Source of the DNA: Anniella stebbinsi
Taxonomy: Eukaryota; Chordata; Lepidosauria; Squamata; Anniellidae
NCBI GenBank assembly: GCA_029215795.1
Contig: JARDYH010000007.1
Span: forward strand, 21,649,263-21,713,262
Length of the DNA stretch: 64,000 nucleotides
Direction: 5' to 3'
This document shows, piece after piece, positions 33,501-46,400 of the stretch. The first letter of the stretch is position 1. Every line of letters begins with the position of its first letter. The notes under the pieces were generated by a model. That model was not told the origin of the DNA. It saw only the letters and a list, made by a program, of their open reading frames with translations, and searched no databases. The position numbers and the translations under genes were made by a program.

Positions 33501-35960
33501 TGTACTGAGAGAAAACATGGAGAACGGGACTTGGATGGTGCTGGGAGGAGCAGCAGCCAAGTCCCTTGGCTTTGGATGGTGCACACTGTGTGAAGTCAAT
33601 TGGCTGGCACTGAGAAGAGCAGCAGTTCTTCTAGCACTGGCTGAGTTCCTTGGCAGAGCGTGACATGCATCATTCCCATAGGGGGGCATGTGCTGTGCAA
33701 AGCCACTCAACTGGAATTGATATCCCACTGTTATCTCCTACCTGAAATTGGAGATAACAGTGGGGATTTCACCATAGGGGAAGGATTCCGCCAATGGATG
33801 GGGCTTGGAGGCCAGACTCAACAGGCCAGATGCAGAACTTCCCCATTGGAGGTTCTGCACCCTTGAGGTAGATTATCCTACTGCTTTCTGCTACTTAATT
33901 ACCGAACTAATTTTGATTATTATAAATAAAAGGACATCTGGAATGATTTTGATACAGAGTTATATTTTAAACAATAATAAATCAGAGGTATTTTTGACAG
34001 GTTAATCTTGAAGAGCACAAAACTTTTTCCTGTGAAATTGAAATCGAAATATATTCTCAGTATCTCTATTTTAGTCACTCCATCTGCTCTGACAAAATGT
34101 CATTTCTTGGCTCCTTTCCCTCAAGATCTTTGCTGTCCATTAATTTCATTTTATTACCAGCGCTCCAATACCAATGGTTTATTAGTAAAACAGGAAGATC
34201 TTCCATTTGGTGAAGAAATGAAAGACCATGGTACCATCGATCTCAAACTATGGCCATGGGCTGCTCTGCCTAAATGTAGACTTGATAGTTATGTTTTGAA
34301 ATTGATCAGGACTCTGAGGTCAATGGCTTCATTTAGAAGAGCTGGAAAAGGTGGAGTCTGTTGCATCATTCATATGGACTGATAAATTGCATGCATATAA
34401 GTAAAATAACCAATGCAGGTCTAAGGCGGCCTTTACCCAGTGGTGTGGTGTGCACAAGAGGTGTGCAACAAATTCAACCAAACCTTGAAACCCAAGCAGT
34501 GGAGGATCTCTTTGGTTCAATGACATTTGGTCCCAAGTCTAAGCAATGTTTCCTGCAAAGTCAACAGAACCAAACCTTAGCCCAGAGCGAAGCATCATCA
34601 TGACTAACATTAAAGTTAAATATGCACACTGTACAGAATTCCTCTCCCCCAAAATCAATACAAACTAGCATATTTCCTATTTGGTTTTGATTTTCTAAAT
34701 GTCAGGAGCGAGTGAGAAGGAAATGTGGCTGGGTGATCCACCTTCTAATTCTAGGATATGTTTTATTAGTGGCTCCAGTCAAAATGCTAAGGGGGAAGGA
34801 TTGATTCTAGTGTGTCTTTCATTAAAAATTTTGGGGGCTTCCATGGTCATATCTACACTTTGTGTCAAACCATTATGATCCCATCATGGTGACATACTAT
34901 ATCCCACTTGCACATTTATACCTCATAGGACACACAATACCATTTGTTGTGTTAGTTTGGATAATGTGGAATACAAAAGCAGGAAATTACACCATGAAAG
35001 TGGAATATGGAATGTATCATGTGTCCCAACAGTAATCAACACACATCAATACTGCTATGAAGCAGTAGTGTTGAGTTAGCCCATTTCTCTCAGTCTAGAG
35101 GTTTGGACTGTTTACTGGAAAGAACTTGGATAGTTTGTTAATATCACTGGACAGGGCTGGGCTTCAACTTTTGTTTGTTATGATTTCATTAAAAAAAACC
35201 CACCTTTTTTCCCAACCCAACCTTATTCCCATCACCTTCATTTCTCTTTGGCATGTGTCTGTGTGCTTGAGCATCTTTCTATAATGACTTCAGAAAAATG
35301 GTGAACCCAAAGGACTTAACTTCCTGGTTGGTTGCAAAAAGTTAGAAAAATACCATTACAATTTCTCTAACCACTTTATCTGTACTATGCATAACTTTAG
35401 TAACCTCTATCATTTCCCTTTTCCCTTAGTCACCATCTCATATTTTTTTCTTTTTTCTTTTTTTGGCTTCCCTCAAAATCTCTTCAATGTTTTGCTTGTG
35501 GATGTACCTCCAAATTTTGCTTCGGGAAATAGTCACTGATGACTTAGGGATATTCTTAGCAAAATAGGCTTGACTTGACATACAGCAGAAACTCCTCAGG
35601 TGCTTTACCTGAAAAGGAACCTCTCAATGTGCTTCAGGTTTCACTTTACATAAAATGTTGTTAGCAAACAATCTTAACATCCTGTGAGTTTCCAGTTGTC
35701 AGTTTCCCAGCACATTCTTTTGACTTCCCATCTGTCTATTTGACAAACACAAGATCAGGCAACTAACAAAGTCAGATGATTGTATGCCGTGTTCTTTTCA
35801 ACGCAAACAAAACAATGGTAAATATGTTCATCTGCTTAGATGTCAACTACATATTTCATATGTGCATGTTGGAATATCGTTCCCAGAAGGGTAACTGTAT
35901 TAGTCTGGGCAGCATCTGATGAAGTGGGCAGAGTCCATGAAAGCTTATGTCAGAATGTGT
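30546..35960. other. No gene recognised; decayed repeats
   Basis: About 31020-31100 and 32575-32830 start AGGGATG and resemble decayed hAT-like termini. About 32980-33870 is less AT-rich with several overlapping open frames (203 residues plus, 186 minus) and local near-duplicates, but no domain. About 34850-35090 shows traces of the ATCTACAC family. About 35885-35945 carries the GTCTGGGCAGCATCTGATGA repeat paired with 11555-11640. Confidence 0.45.
33724..33764. repeat. 15-bp perfect hairpin
   Basis: CCCACTGTTATCTCC and GGAGATAACAGTGGG flank an 11-base loop. No T-run or other sign of a terminator; function unknown. Confidence 0.8.
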
Positions 35961-35961
35961 T

Positions 35962-36390
35962 ATACCTGAGGCCCAGACCCTAAGATCATCCTCGGGAGTC
36001 CTTCTCCATGAGCCCCTGCCAAAAGAAGTGAGGCAGGTGGCTACCAGGAGGAGGGCCTTCTCTGCTGTGGCATCCTGGCTGTGGAATGAGCTACCTAGAG
36101 AGGTTCGCCTGGCACCTGCATTATACTCTTTTAGATGCTAGGTGAATACCTTTTTATTTTCTCAGTAGTTTAACAGCTTATTAGTCTAATTTTTAACTTT
36201 GCAGTTTTAACTTTGTATTTTAAATCTATATTGCTGCTTGGTTTTATCCTGCTTGTGTTCTTATATACTATGTTTTTATACTGTTGTTGTTTTATATTTT
36301 GAACAGGTGTTGTGGTTTTGCTTTTGTAAACTGCCCAGAGAGCTTTGGCTATTGGGCGGTATAAAAATGCAATAAATAAATAAATGTATT
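35962..36390 (+). mobile_element. L2 LINE 3' fragment
   Basis: A frame through 35990-36135 reads RRRAFSAVASWLWNELPREV, matching residues 968-987 of the intact L2 (RERAFSVVAPQLWNDLPVEA). It is followed by a 3' UTR and the tail CTGCCCAGAGAGCTTTGGCT, GGGCGGTATAAAAATG and (AATA)n. Truncated at the 5' end. Confidence 0.88.
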
Positions 36391-36702
36391 CATTTTTAAA
36401 GTGTCTCAAGACTCTTTGGTGTTTTTGGAGTAATGTGTTCTCATCTAGTTATGTTTTTAAAATTTGGACTAGGCAACTATATGAACAGGAGACGGTGCCA
36501 TACAACATTCAATGACAACAAAGGGACTAAAAAATTGATCATTTAGCTGGACTTATGAATTTGCACATTAGCTCTTTTGTCGTGAGTTGAGTTAAATTAC
36601 TTTAGGCTGAAGCAGCATAGGTGGAGTCAGGCAAGCTCAGTACTTAGATGAGTAAAAATGGAAGTCAGAACTCAACGCCACAACTCTGTAGTGAGACAAC
36701 AA

Positions 36703-37020
36703 TAGGGTGACCATATGAAAAGGAGGACAGGGCTCCTGTATCTTTAACAGTTGCAAAGGACAGGGAATTTCAGCAGGTGTTGTTTGTATGCATACATAAC
36801 CTGGTGAAATTCCCTCTTCATCACAACAGTTAAAGCTGCAGGAGCCCTGTCTTTTGACCATGTACAAAAGAGGGCAGGGCTTCTGCAGCTTTAACTTTGT
36901 GATGAAGAGGGAATTTCACCAGGTTCTGCATATATACAAATGACACCTGCTGAAATTCCCTTTTCTATGAAACTGTTAAAGATACAGGAGCCCTGTCCTC
37001 CTTTTCATATGGTCAGCCTA
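36703..37020. mobile_element. Palindromic hAT-like MITE, copy 5
   Basis: 318 bp, TAGGGTGACCATATG to CATATGGTCAGCCTA, with a perfect 8-bp duplication GACAACAA (36695-36702 and 37021-37028). Almost the same sequence as the MITE split by copia at 15690-21174. Confidence 0.92.
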
Positions 37021-37323
37021 GACAACAAGTAAGCCATGGAAAACCACCCAAATTTGGGAAGCCTTGTATCATGGACCAGTAACACCCAGTTCTATGAGTG
37101 GAAGGGAAAACAGGCAAAATGGTGCCCCCTACTCTTCTTGCCCTTCCATGTCTCGTGTCCCTTTCTCCCACCACAAGTTGCTGATCTTCCTAACTCTCTC
37201 ACCTCCTGTGGCTGCCTCCACCAAACCGTCCTATCAATTCTGTCAATCTCAGGAATCTACTTTAGTTAGCATGGGATAAGGGGGGGCTATTAGACATGGG
37301 GTGGGGGACCCAAAAGAAAACAA

Positions 37324-37456
37324 AGGCAGAATCGACACTACTGCTTTGTAGCTGTTTATAACAGAATTGACAACTGTTGGGGCACATGACACACTCCATA
37401 TACTGTTTTCAAACCATTTTCAAAGCACTATATCCTGTTTGGTGTAGATCTGGCCA
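37324..37456. mobile_element. MITE fragment, ATCTACACCAAGCAGGAT family
   Basis: GGCAGAATCGACACTACTGC at the left, and CACTATATCCTGTTTGGTGT with AGATCTGGCC at the right. These are the outer parts of the family seen at 5810-6065. Confidence 0.6.
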
Positions 37457-38327
37457 AAGAAAACACATATTGACCTTCTCTCCCCCCCCCTTCTCTACTT
37501 TTCTCTCACTTTTTCTGTTCTGTTTTTGTCTTGAAATTAGTTCTTTTCCTTTCCCAACTCCAACCAATCAGGAAGGTTATCATTTTGCAAGAACCGGAGC
37601 ACCAAAAATGAAAGGCAGCGAAGATTGACAGTGAAATACATAACAATAATGCAATTTTAAAAACACCAGATAAGAAAAGAGTGGTGGTTGATTATCACAG
37701 TGACTAAATGAAAGAAAATAAGAAAAAAGGTTATCCAGTGTGTGTTTCTCTCTCTCTCTCTCTTTCCATATAGGACCTATTTTAACACAAATGTTTCTAA
37801 TATGTTAGCTCAGAGTAGCATCTTTCAGTATCGGCTTTATTGGACATTCCATCAGACTGTTGGCACAAAAATGAAAACGCCACCATAAAAGCATGATGGT
37901 ATGAGCTCTTTCTCATTTCGTCCAATAAATATTAGTGGGTTTTGTGTTTTCTCTCCTGTCATCTGTTCAACAGGTTTGTGATTTTACAAGCTTGTGTAAA
38001 CCAGCCTAAAGGGCATAATGTAGCCAGCTTTGGAACACTATTGAACACCTTACTGCAACTCTGCAGATGGGCTGTCAAATAATTTCCCTTGTGTCTTATC
38101 CTTGAAATGAACATGTCCAGTGTGACTTACTGACCCCTACATCACTGACTTTATATGGTGTGTGTTATATTTGATCCTGTATCCCATCATGCTCAGCACA
38201 GGGGGGGAAAACTGCAGGGAAAATTCTATCACTATAAAACATTCATTTCCCCAGGCAGTGAGAAGTTCTTAGGGCAGCACTATTCGAATTTGGTTTCCTT
38301 TGGATGAGAAAGAGTCCTAGAGGCTTA
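37457..38327. other. No gene recognised
   Basis: A short CT run lies at about 37747-37763. Otherwise unique sequence. Confidence 0.5.
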
Positions 38328-38647
38328 TAGGGTGACCCTATGAAAAGGAGGATAGGGCTCTTGTATCTTTAACAGTTACATAGGAAAGGGAATTTCAGCA
38401 GGTGTCATTTGTATGCATGAAGAACCTGGCGAAATTCCCTCTTTATCACAACAGTTAAAACTACAGGACTCCTGTCCTTTTTTAAATCTGGTCAAGAGGG
38501 CAGGGTTCCTGCAGCTTTAACTGTTGTGATGAAGAGGGGATTTCACCAGGTTCTTCATGCATACAAATGACATCTGCTGAAATTCCCTTTTCTATGTAAC
38601 TGTTAAAGATACAAGAGCCCTGTCCTCCTTTTCATATGGTCACCCTA
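38328..38647. mobile_element. Palindromic hAT-like MITE, copy 6
   Basis: 320 bp, TAGGGTGACCCTATG to CATATGGTCACCCTA. The flanks GAGGCTTA and GAAACTTT match at five of eight positions, consistent with an aged duplication. The centre around 38490 pairs CCTGTCCTTTTTTAAATCTG with GTCAAGAGGGCAGG less well than in other copies. Confidence 0.87.
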
Positions 38648-39769
38648 GAAACTTTAAAGAAATAGACCAGTGCCTCCACAATAACTAAACTGAGCTATGA
38701 TTCCAATGGAGGGCCAAAAGTTGACCTGTGTGTCATTTAAATTAGGGAACTGTTAAGAACATGCAGCTTCTTCTAAATTGTACCCTAGTGTTTAAGAACA
38801 TAGAAAATATCTGGCGACCCAGGTAAAATTAAGTGAAGCTTACAAGAAATGTCTCTGCTCCCATCAGTATTTGTTGTAGGAAGATAAATGCTGTACTGCA
38901 GTGTTTGATCTTTTCTCTCTGAAACATGTTTATGAGACAACATGGTGTGGTCCTTTCATCTACCTTGTTTCCCGCAAGGCAGTGGCTGATGAAATAGCAA
39001 TTCCCTAAATTCACTTCTTTTTCTTCTTTTTTTCAGAGTGCCATATCTTTGGTAAAAGGCACTATCATATTACACTTATAGGGATTTTCGAGAAATGACA
39101 GTAGTATCAGCAAAAAATAAACATTCTTCTTTACAATGCAAGGAGTTGTCTCTAGATAGTTTTCAGTCTCAATAAAACTTGATTTCATGATGGTGAGGAA
39201 ATTCTAATTTGGTGAAAAGTTTTAGCCTTTCTAAGAGCTTTTCACCTGCTTATAAGTAGTATGTTTGGATTTTTACAACTAGCAGTAAGTGAAACCCTCA
39301 TGAGAAAATGTGCTCGTGTTATCAAAACAAGAACTGAGCTGAGCTTTTCATAAACATTTAAAGGCACATCAAAGAATGAATACCTCAGGATCTGAATATT
39401 TTTCAGCACTCTGCGAACCAGAAAAACAAAACAAACGAACAAACAAAACCAAAGTCTGTTCCTTCGTATGGTCCTCTCTTAATTGTATTGTCAACTGACT
39501 TCACTTGTCCTCAGCGGCATCACTAACTATATAGCCAGATCTGATTGGCTAATGACTATTAGTACATAGCATTGTGACATTATCTAATTCACTTTATGTT
39601 CGCTGATTGGGTAGTATAATCTAAGTAGCATCGCTCTCATTTGCCTCAGTGCTAGCATCACATAGGCAAATCTGATTGGTTACATGACATCAATGTAATT
39701 CTGTTAAAAATATGAGTTCTGATTGGCTGGGATCAGTGAAGTGGCTAATCCAGGAAGGTGAAAAACATA
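38648..39769. other. No gene recognised
   Basis: Unique sequence. A CTGATTGG word recurs at about 39540, 39604, 39673 and 39720 with spacings near 50-70 bases. Confidence 0.5.
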
Positions 39770-40125
39770 GAATCCTAGAATAGTAGAGTTGGAAGGGACG
39801 TCTAAGGCCATCGAGTCCAACCCCCTGCTCAATGCAGGAATCTACCTTAAAACATCCCTGACATATGGTTATCCAGCTGCCTCTTAGATGCCTCTAATGT
39901 GGGACAGCCCACCATCTCCCTAGGTAATTGGTTCCATTGTTGTATTGCTCTAACAGTCAGGAAGTTTTTCCTGATGGCCAGCCGGAATCTGGCTTCCTGT
40001 AACTTGAGCCCATTATTCCGTGTTCTGCATTCTGGGTTGATTGAGATGAGATCCTGGCCCTCCTCTGTGTGACAACCTTTCAAGTATTCGAAGAGTGCTA
40101 TCATGTCTCCCCTCATAATAGTCAA
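39770..40125 (-). mobile_element. CR1 LINE C-terminal and 3' fragment, minus strand
   Basis: The plus strand starts ATAGAATCCTAGAATAGTAG and AGTTGGAAGGGACG, the reversed CR1 3' end. A minus-strand frame (39847-40125) reads FRLAIRKNFLTVRAIQQWNQ and LPREM, which matches the CR1 ORF2 C-terminal pattern (RRNFF...V..WN.LP). This is a different CR1 subfamily from the copies at 25222 and 52438. Confidence 0.88.
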
Positions 40126-40692
40126 TACAAAAATAGTAGCAAAGCAATAGCTGCCAGGTGAAATTATGGTACCAATTCAAATAACATTCTAAACATGTGA
40201 CTATTTCCAAAACCTGGCTTGTGGAAAACATTGCTATCTCAATGAAATTGTGTGTTCTACCTAAATAAATAATCAAAACTTTAGTGCAGTCCCAATCAAG
40301 CACTGTTATAGCATTTTCTTGTTTTTAAATTTCCCTTATATTTACTCCTTTCTCTTTGTGAAAATCAGAGTTATGTAGCATGCTTTACCCCATACCTATA
40401 AATATTTCTAACATCATCAAAATTATTTTGACTTCCTTGACTTCCTCTTATGTTTCTCCAGAGCAGGGCCCTCAGAATTAGCCTCATGTATCACTTTAAC
40501 TAAAACACTCATAATCATATGACTCTCTCTCTTTGGTCATAAAGTCTTAAACTGATCTGTTAAGCCAATGGTTACAGAATTGATATATTTAGGCCAAAAT
40601 CCAAATATGTATGTATACTGTGACACTCATATAATGTAACCATTATATGGCTCAGCAGGGCTGATGGTCCTTTTTGCAGGTGGGTGGGTTAC

Positions 40693-40695
<3 letters not shown>
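40126..40695. other. No gene recognised
   Basis: Unique AT-rich sequence without a recognisable frame. Confidence 0.5.

Positions 40696-40732
<37 letters not shown>
40696..40732. repeat. (GAT)n microsatellite
   Basis: About 12 TGA/GAT units, adjoining the 3' side of the SINE that follows. Confidence 0.93.
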
Positions 40733-40736
40733 GTGA

Positions 40737-40953
40737 TGACATCTATATCTTACATTTTCCCCCCACTTGCAATGAACCCAAAGTGGAATTCCTCCTTTCC
40801 ATTTTATCCTCACTACTAACTTGATAGGTAGGTAGACTGAGAGTCAGTGACTGGCCCAAAGTGATCCATTGAGTTCCATGACTGAGTGGGGACTAGAACC
40901 CAGATAGCATGTCCCAGGACAACACTCTAACCACTGAACCACACTGGCTCTCC
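40737..40953 (-). mobile_element. tRNA-derived SINE, minus strand (Sauria-like)
   Basis: The reverse complement starts AGAGCCAGTGTGGTTCAGTG and GTTAGAGTGTTG, a tRNA-like head, then GGGTTCTAGTCCCCACTCAG. The body has TTGGGCCAGTCACTGACTCT and AGGATAAAATGGAAAGGAGG. This order fits my recollection of Sauria/Squam-type SINEs. The subfamily cannot be fixed by eye. Confidence 0.7.
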
Positions 40954-43240
40954 TTATAGTTATAACGCTGATCTCAACAGTTTAAAACCTAAGCTGAATG
41001 CAGCTTACCAACTATGACCTCCATCACATCTACCCCCCCCCCCAAGTTTGCCTCTACGTTTTTTGTTTTGTTTTGTTTTTCCCCTCTGAGGCAAATGCAC
41101 ATCAAGCTTATGATCCCTTTCACATGAATAGCTGCTCTTTCGTGCCTTCACCCCATGGATTGTTAGCTCTTTGGCTCCACTCCACCCCTCCCCTTCTCTT
41201 TCTCACTCCAGTCAGGTCCTGGCAGGTGGGTACTTCAACCAGACAGCCTTTCTGCTGGGCAAAAATGGAACAACCTTTAGTCTGGCTCTTTGAAGGCATC
41301 GAGGGAGCACAATCCTGTGTCTACAGAGATTCAGGCATTGTATGATTTTAAAAAACGCTTTTGAGCCTGGGATGCAAGGTTTGGGTTTTATATTGAGGCT
41401 TGGAGCCAGCTGCTAGGAGAGATTGCTTTTCCCTGCCAGGACCTGATGCAAGCCATTAAAACCCCCAGTTCTTTTAAAACTATGCAGAGATTTAGGGCAT
41501 GTTAAATGCACTTAGGGAATATAATCCAGACTTTTAGTGTTCTTGGAAAGGCTGGGGAAGAGGAGGGGGGGTCAGCAGGACAGACACAGCATCATGTGAG
41601 TACCATGCTGCAAATCCGCACAGCAGAAATGGCGAGAGTGCACTAAATTGCTGGTGTGATGAAGCTCCATATCTTGTGGCCTGTTTGGGCTTTGACACCC
41701 AACCTCCTTTGTTGTTGTTGTTGCTGTTGTTGTTATTATTATTATTATTTGTTTTTTGTTTTTTTGTTTGTTTTTTTGAGGTCCAGATGAAGAACAAAAT
41801 ATGTTTACCTACCCCCTGTTAGTGCACTGTGCATAGTTGACAGTGGCTGCCCTGATGGGTCCCCAGTTGTGTGTACCTGCTATAATGTATGCCACAAGTA
41901 GGATTTTGAAGGTCATATTGTAGCTGTCTCTGGACTACTCTTTGCCAGATAATGGGCTTACAAGTACTGCATTTCTGAATCTTCCTTTCCTTTTGGTTTC
42001 TCTCTTTAATTCTGAGGGGTTTGTTAAATCTGAGTACAGCATGTATAATTTCCTCATTAAGTCAATAGACAAGGTCATTATATGTTAAAAGGAGGAAATA
42101 ATGCGTTCACATATGTTATCTTTCCAAAAAATGAGCTACGCATCGGCACTGACCTTTCAATATCATTCAGAATTAAATCCCATCAACGACGCACTCCCAC
42201 ATCTCTTTTCTGATGTTATGTCGCGCAAGGCGAGCTTTTAGTGGGGGAAATTCTACACTATGGCCATTGCTTTGTAGTTGGATATGATTTTGTGCTTTCG
42301 AGAGGCTGTGATTTTCTGTTTTTATCTCCAGATGTTAAATATAGACATTTTTTTCTTTAAAAGAAGAAAAAAAAAGAGAACAGATTTCTTTCTCAAGATG
42401 TACTGATCACGGCCCTATGAGAAAACTGCACACGGGAATCAAGGTGATTATTTATTGGATGCTGATGACGAGTAGAGGCATATAATCTGTGCCTGCAGCC
42501 CCAAGAAGCTTTTGATGCATGCATCGTTATGAAGAATAAAATGTAAAAGATATTCCCATATTGACCATGGCTGCTAGACGAAGGACACAATCCTATGCGG
42601 ATGCCCGTCAGCCTTAGAACCTGGAGGTTGATGGTCATCCTATGCAGAACTGGAGGACCATGGAGGCTATCATAACCCCTGCACTTCTCCTGCCCTGCAG
42701 TTTAGCTAGATGGGTATTTTTGGCATGTCTAGCTTGGGCTCGATGGAGGGAGAGGAAAGGATGCTCAGGAAGGATGAGGATAGCTCGTAACCCTGCTTCC
42801 CTGGTCTCCTTCCCTCCCAACCCAAAGAACCATCCCCTTTTGGTCCTTTCCAATGTCATTTTGCAAGCTTGGCGAGGAAGCTGGCATGGTGCTCTTTGTG
42901 CCAAATGCAAGAGGGAGGGAGTGGGGAGCTTAGACCTTGGATCCAGAAATCTGAATTTCTGGATCCCCACCCCTGATGCTCTCTAGAGACCAGAGGATTG
43001 CACTCTAAGAGCTCCATCAGACAGGTGTTTTATTGCACACTCATTACTGGGCACTCACAGATTTTCACGGGTCCCTCTCTTGACATCATCTGTCTCCTGC
43101 ACGCCTCCTGCTCCTTCTAGCCTTCTTTGCACTACAAAATCCCCCAGTACGTCCAACACTTTAAAAGATAGAAGTTGCTGCTATCTCCTGCTGTGTGCAG
43201 GAGAAGCAGCGGGATCAATATGGCCCACTAAATGTTTTAA
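40954..43240. other. No gene recognised
   Basis: Poly-C at about 41033-41043. Mixed TTG/TTA/T runs at about 41708-41778. Overlapping open frames at 42635-42986 on both strands lack a domain. Confidence 0.5.
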
Positions 43241-43371
43241 ATATCAGCTGTTTTATGTTTTACGGTTTTAAATTTTGTATATTGACTTTTTAATGTTCAG
43301 TCTTTTAATTTTTGTAAACCGCCCAGACAGCTTTGGCTATGGGGCAGTATATAAATGTAATAATAATAATA

Positions 43372-43400
<29 letters not shown>
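43241..43400 (+). mobile_element. L2 LINE 3' UTR and tail
   Basis: T-rich 3' UTR followed by GTAAACCGCCCAGACAGCTT, TGGCTATGGGGCAGTATATA and an AATAATAATAAATAATAAT tail. Confidence 0.82.
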
Positions 43401-43402
<2 letters not shown>

Positions 43403-46400
43403 GGGGCTCATGCAAGTTGTTTACTTCCTCTTTCAAAAGGGGAAGTAATGAGGGACAAATGCATGGGTGGAGAAGTGACGGTAAACAAATGTGATTTCCC
43501 CCTCTGTGATGACGATCTAAGAGAACAGTCCTATGGGCAACTACACCAAATGAGGGAGGGATCCTTGCTGAGAGGATAGAATGAGCTGCAGAGGCTACTT
43601 TTCTTAAGTATTTATATACTTACACAATTCAGATACCACTTTACATCCAATAAAATAGTGGACTGGGAGGAATCCTAACCAGGAAGGAGAAAAAAAAGCT
43701 ATTGCTGTGCCGAAAATTTCTCCTGTGGAAATTTCAACCATTCTCATTCAATTTGATAGAACAGAAAATGATTTTGAAAAGAATTCCAAAGGAGAAGAAA
43801 TTTCAGTGTAGGTGTGAGCGTCCTCTGTTTCATTGTACAGTCATCTCTCCGACAGGCAGTAACCGCCTTGGCTTCCTGCACTTCCCACCCAGGGGAAGAT
43901 ATCCTAAATTTATCCCTCCCACAGTGTCTTTTCAGTGCAGGAAGCCTGGAGGACTGTAGAGCAACGGTGAGATGTTTAATAGAAAGGAAAACATAGTCAG
44001 TACCCTCAGCCATCTCACAGTGATTAGCTAAAGTCAAAAACACCACCAGCACACATTCAAAATAAACTGAATGAGAATGAGGCAGGAAAAGGAAAGCCTC
44101 TTTTACGCGGAAAGCAAACTTTCAGGAAATTCCTGAGGTTTTTCTTTTCTTCTCCTAGAAATAAAAGGACACTTTTCAGAATTTTCATTATTTTTTTTGT
44201 GATGGCTGCATTCACTCACTTCAACGCCCTGGAGAGATGGAGCATTGTGGAGGATGCAAAATGGGGGCCAAGCTGCCAACACAGTTCATGCTGCTGCCGT
44301 GCAAAAAAAAAGCCAAAAAACGCTTAGGAAAAAGAAGAAGCTGTTCTACAGCCCTTACCATTGATGATGCGTGCCTATGAAAAAGCATTGGAGAATTTCT
44401 CCTCCCTCTGTCAAAATTCAGCAAAATCATCCACCCAATTTCTCTACCCACAAATAGGGTTGAGCATTTTGGGAGGTCATTTGTGCACAGCCCTCAAAAT
44501 TGCAATTAGAAGGGTAAAGCAGGATTGTTATTTTTTAAAAATCATATAATGAACCATGTATTAACTAAAACTACTTTACTACTAATTAAAAGTAATGCAA
44601 ACACACTCTAAAGAAAAAGAACTGGAGGACAAGGAACAAGCTATATTTGAAACTTAGGTTTCTTTTTTTCTTCCACCCTAAAAGTAGAAGGGGTTATTTA
44701 TATCACACTGTTCTAAGGAGGGCGGGAGAGCCACACATAGTACAGACTTGGGAAATAAATATCAGCTAGGATAAGGCGAGGAAAGAAAGATTGCATTGCA
44801 GAAAGACCAAGGAGCAGGAACAATTTGGGACTCAAAGGAAGAATCAAAACAAGGAGCAAGAATAAAAGCCAACAGGAAAAAAAGAAAAAAAAAAAGAAAA
44901 CACTCTGCAGCCCATCAACACACTGAGGCACTTCGGTTTCAGTTTGGTTTTGATAAGAATTGACCAAACAGTCACACATTTCTTCATATACGGGATGGAA
45001 TTCCCTTGGGATTTAACCAAATGAAATGCAGGACAAACCAAACGGACAGGTTCATTCATACTTAGCTGCATTCATCTTGCTTTGCAAATTCATTCCTAGT
45101 TGTTCTCACCCATTCTGATTCTTGACTGAATCTCATTGTCATGGCTTTTATTTTGCTCTGTAATGTGGCACACCCCTCTCTTGCACTGCTGGTCCTGTTG
45201 GCTACCTTTCGGTGTCGGGACCTACTGGGGCTAGAATAGGAAACTTCAGCTTTGTGTGAAAATGCCCCATTTAGTTATCCACAGAAGCACAGCTTGGAGC
45301 ATCTTCCTGGTGTTAAAGAACTTCCATCACTTTGAACTTGCCCTATCCACTCTAGTTGGATGCTCAAAGACAGAAAGGACTATAGTAGGACTTCCTGTTT
45401 GAATTAGTACTTGCCTTGGTGACAAAGGGATTCCGGGCTGCAGTGTATTCCTGTGTGTTGTTTGACTTGGTCTTTGGTTCTGGCTTTGCACCAGGGTCTC
45501 GCTCCCTGGCTTGCTTTTCAGCAATGCCAATGACTCCTGGGCTCATCTCAGACTGCTGCTACAGCTCACCCTGACATATTGCAGTAATGTCTCCCCACCC
45601 CCCCACCCCGTGTTTGTGAATCTTTGTGGTTGTCTGTCTTTCTCTGCTCAATAAAGGTGACACTTCATGCAACTCATAAAGAAGGTTCTGGTCTGCAAAA
45701 TCTAATGCCACACTAAATTCATTAGTCCTCAAGGAGCTACAAGATCCTAGGTTGTTTCTGCTGCATTTTATTACATAGTTACAAATCTGATTTACTTGTC
45801 TTACCAAGCTGTGATCCTCTGAACTCATATTTTATTGTAAAAAACGTCTCAGTATTAAAATGTATTAATTTGCGGTTTTGTTTGGACATGGTTCATTTGG
45901 CTACAGATATGACTTTGTATTTACCATTTATTGATTCCTGTTCAGCTGAGCAAGATCTACAGAAAAAGAAACATTTCATCTTTAAAGTCATCCCAGAGGA
46001 CTCTGTCAGGTTAGCATTATTTATAAGGTTAAATCATTGCATTAATTGACTCCATAGTTAGATATTATGTATGCATGTTTTAATTTGTTCTACACGAATA
46101 AGCCTTCCACAATGAAGATTTCGGTCTCTCTTTTAAAATAATAATTATAATAAGAATAATGGCTTGTCTTCTTTGAAAGAATAAATTGTTCCAAATTGAT
46201 TTGACCTCAATTGTAGAAGATTTTTTTTAAAAAAAATCTTTTGAAGATCAACTTTGTGCCTTTCAATAAAAGTGGGATACGAGGGTCATTTCTTACTTTT
46301 CACTTTGTATGCTAGGGTATAGCTTCTTCCTTCCTTCCTTCCTTCCTTCCTTCCTTAACACATAGAAGCAGTGACTAACAATAGATTAGTTCAATCTGTC

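Noticed and set aside
32982..33728. 203- and 186-residue frames as a possible gene
   Set aside because: No domain, no splice or codon-use support, frames on both strands and no repeat family match. Left as unassigned.
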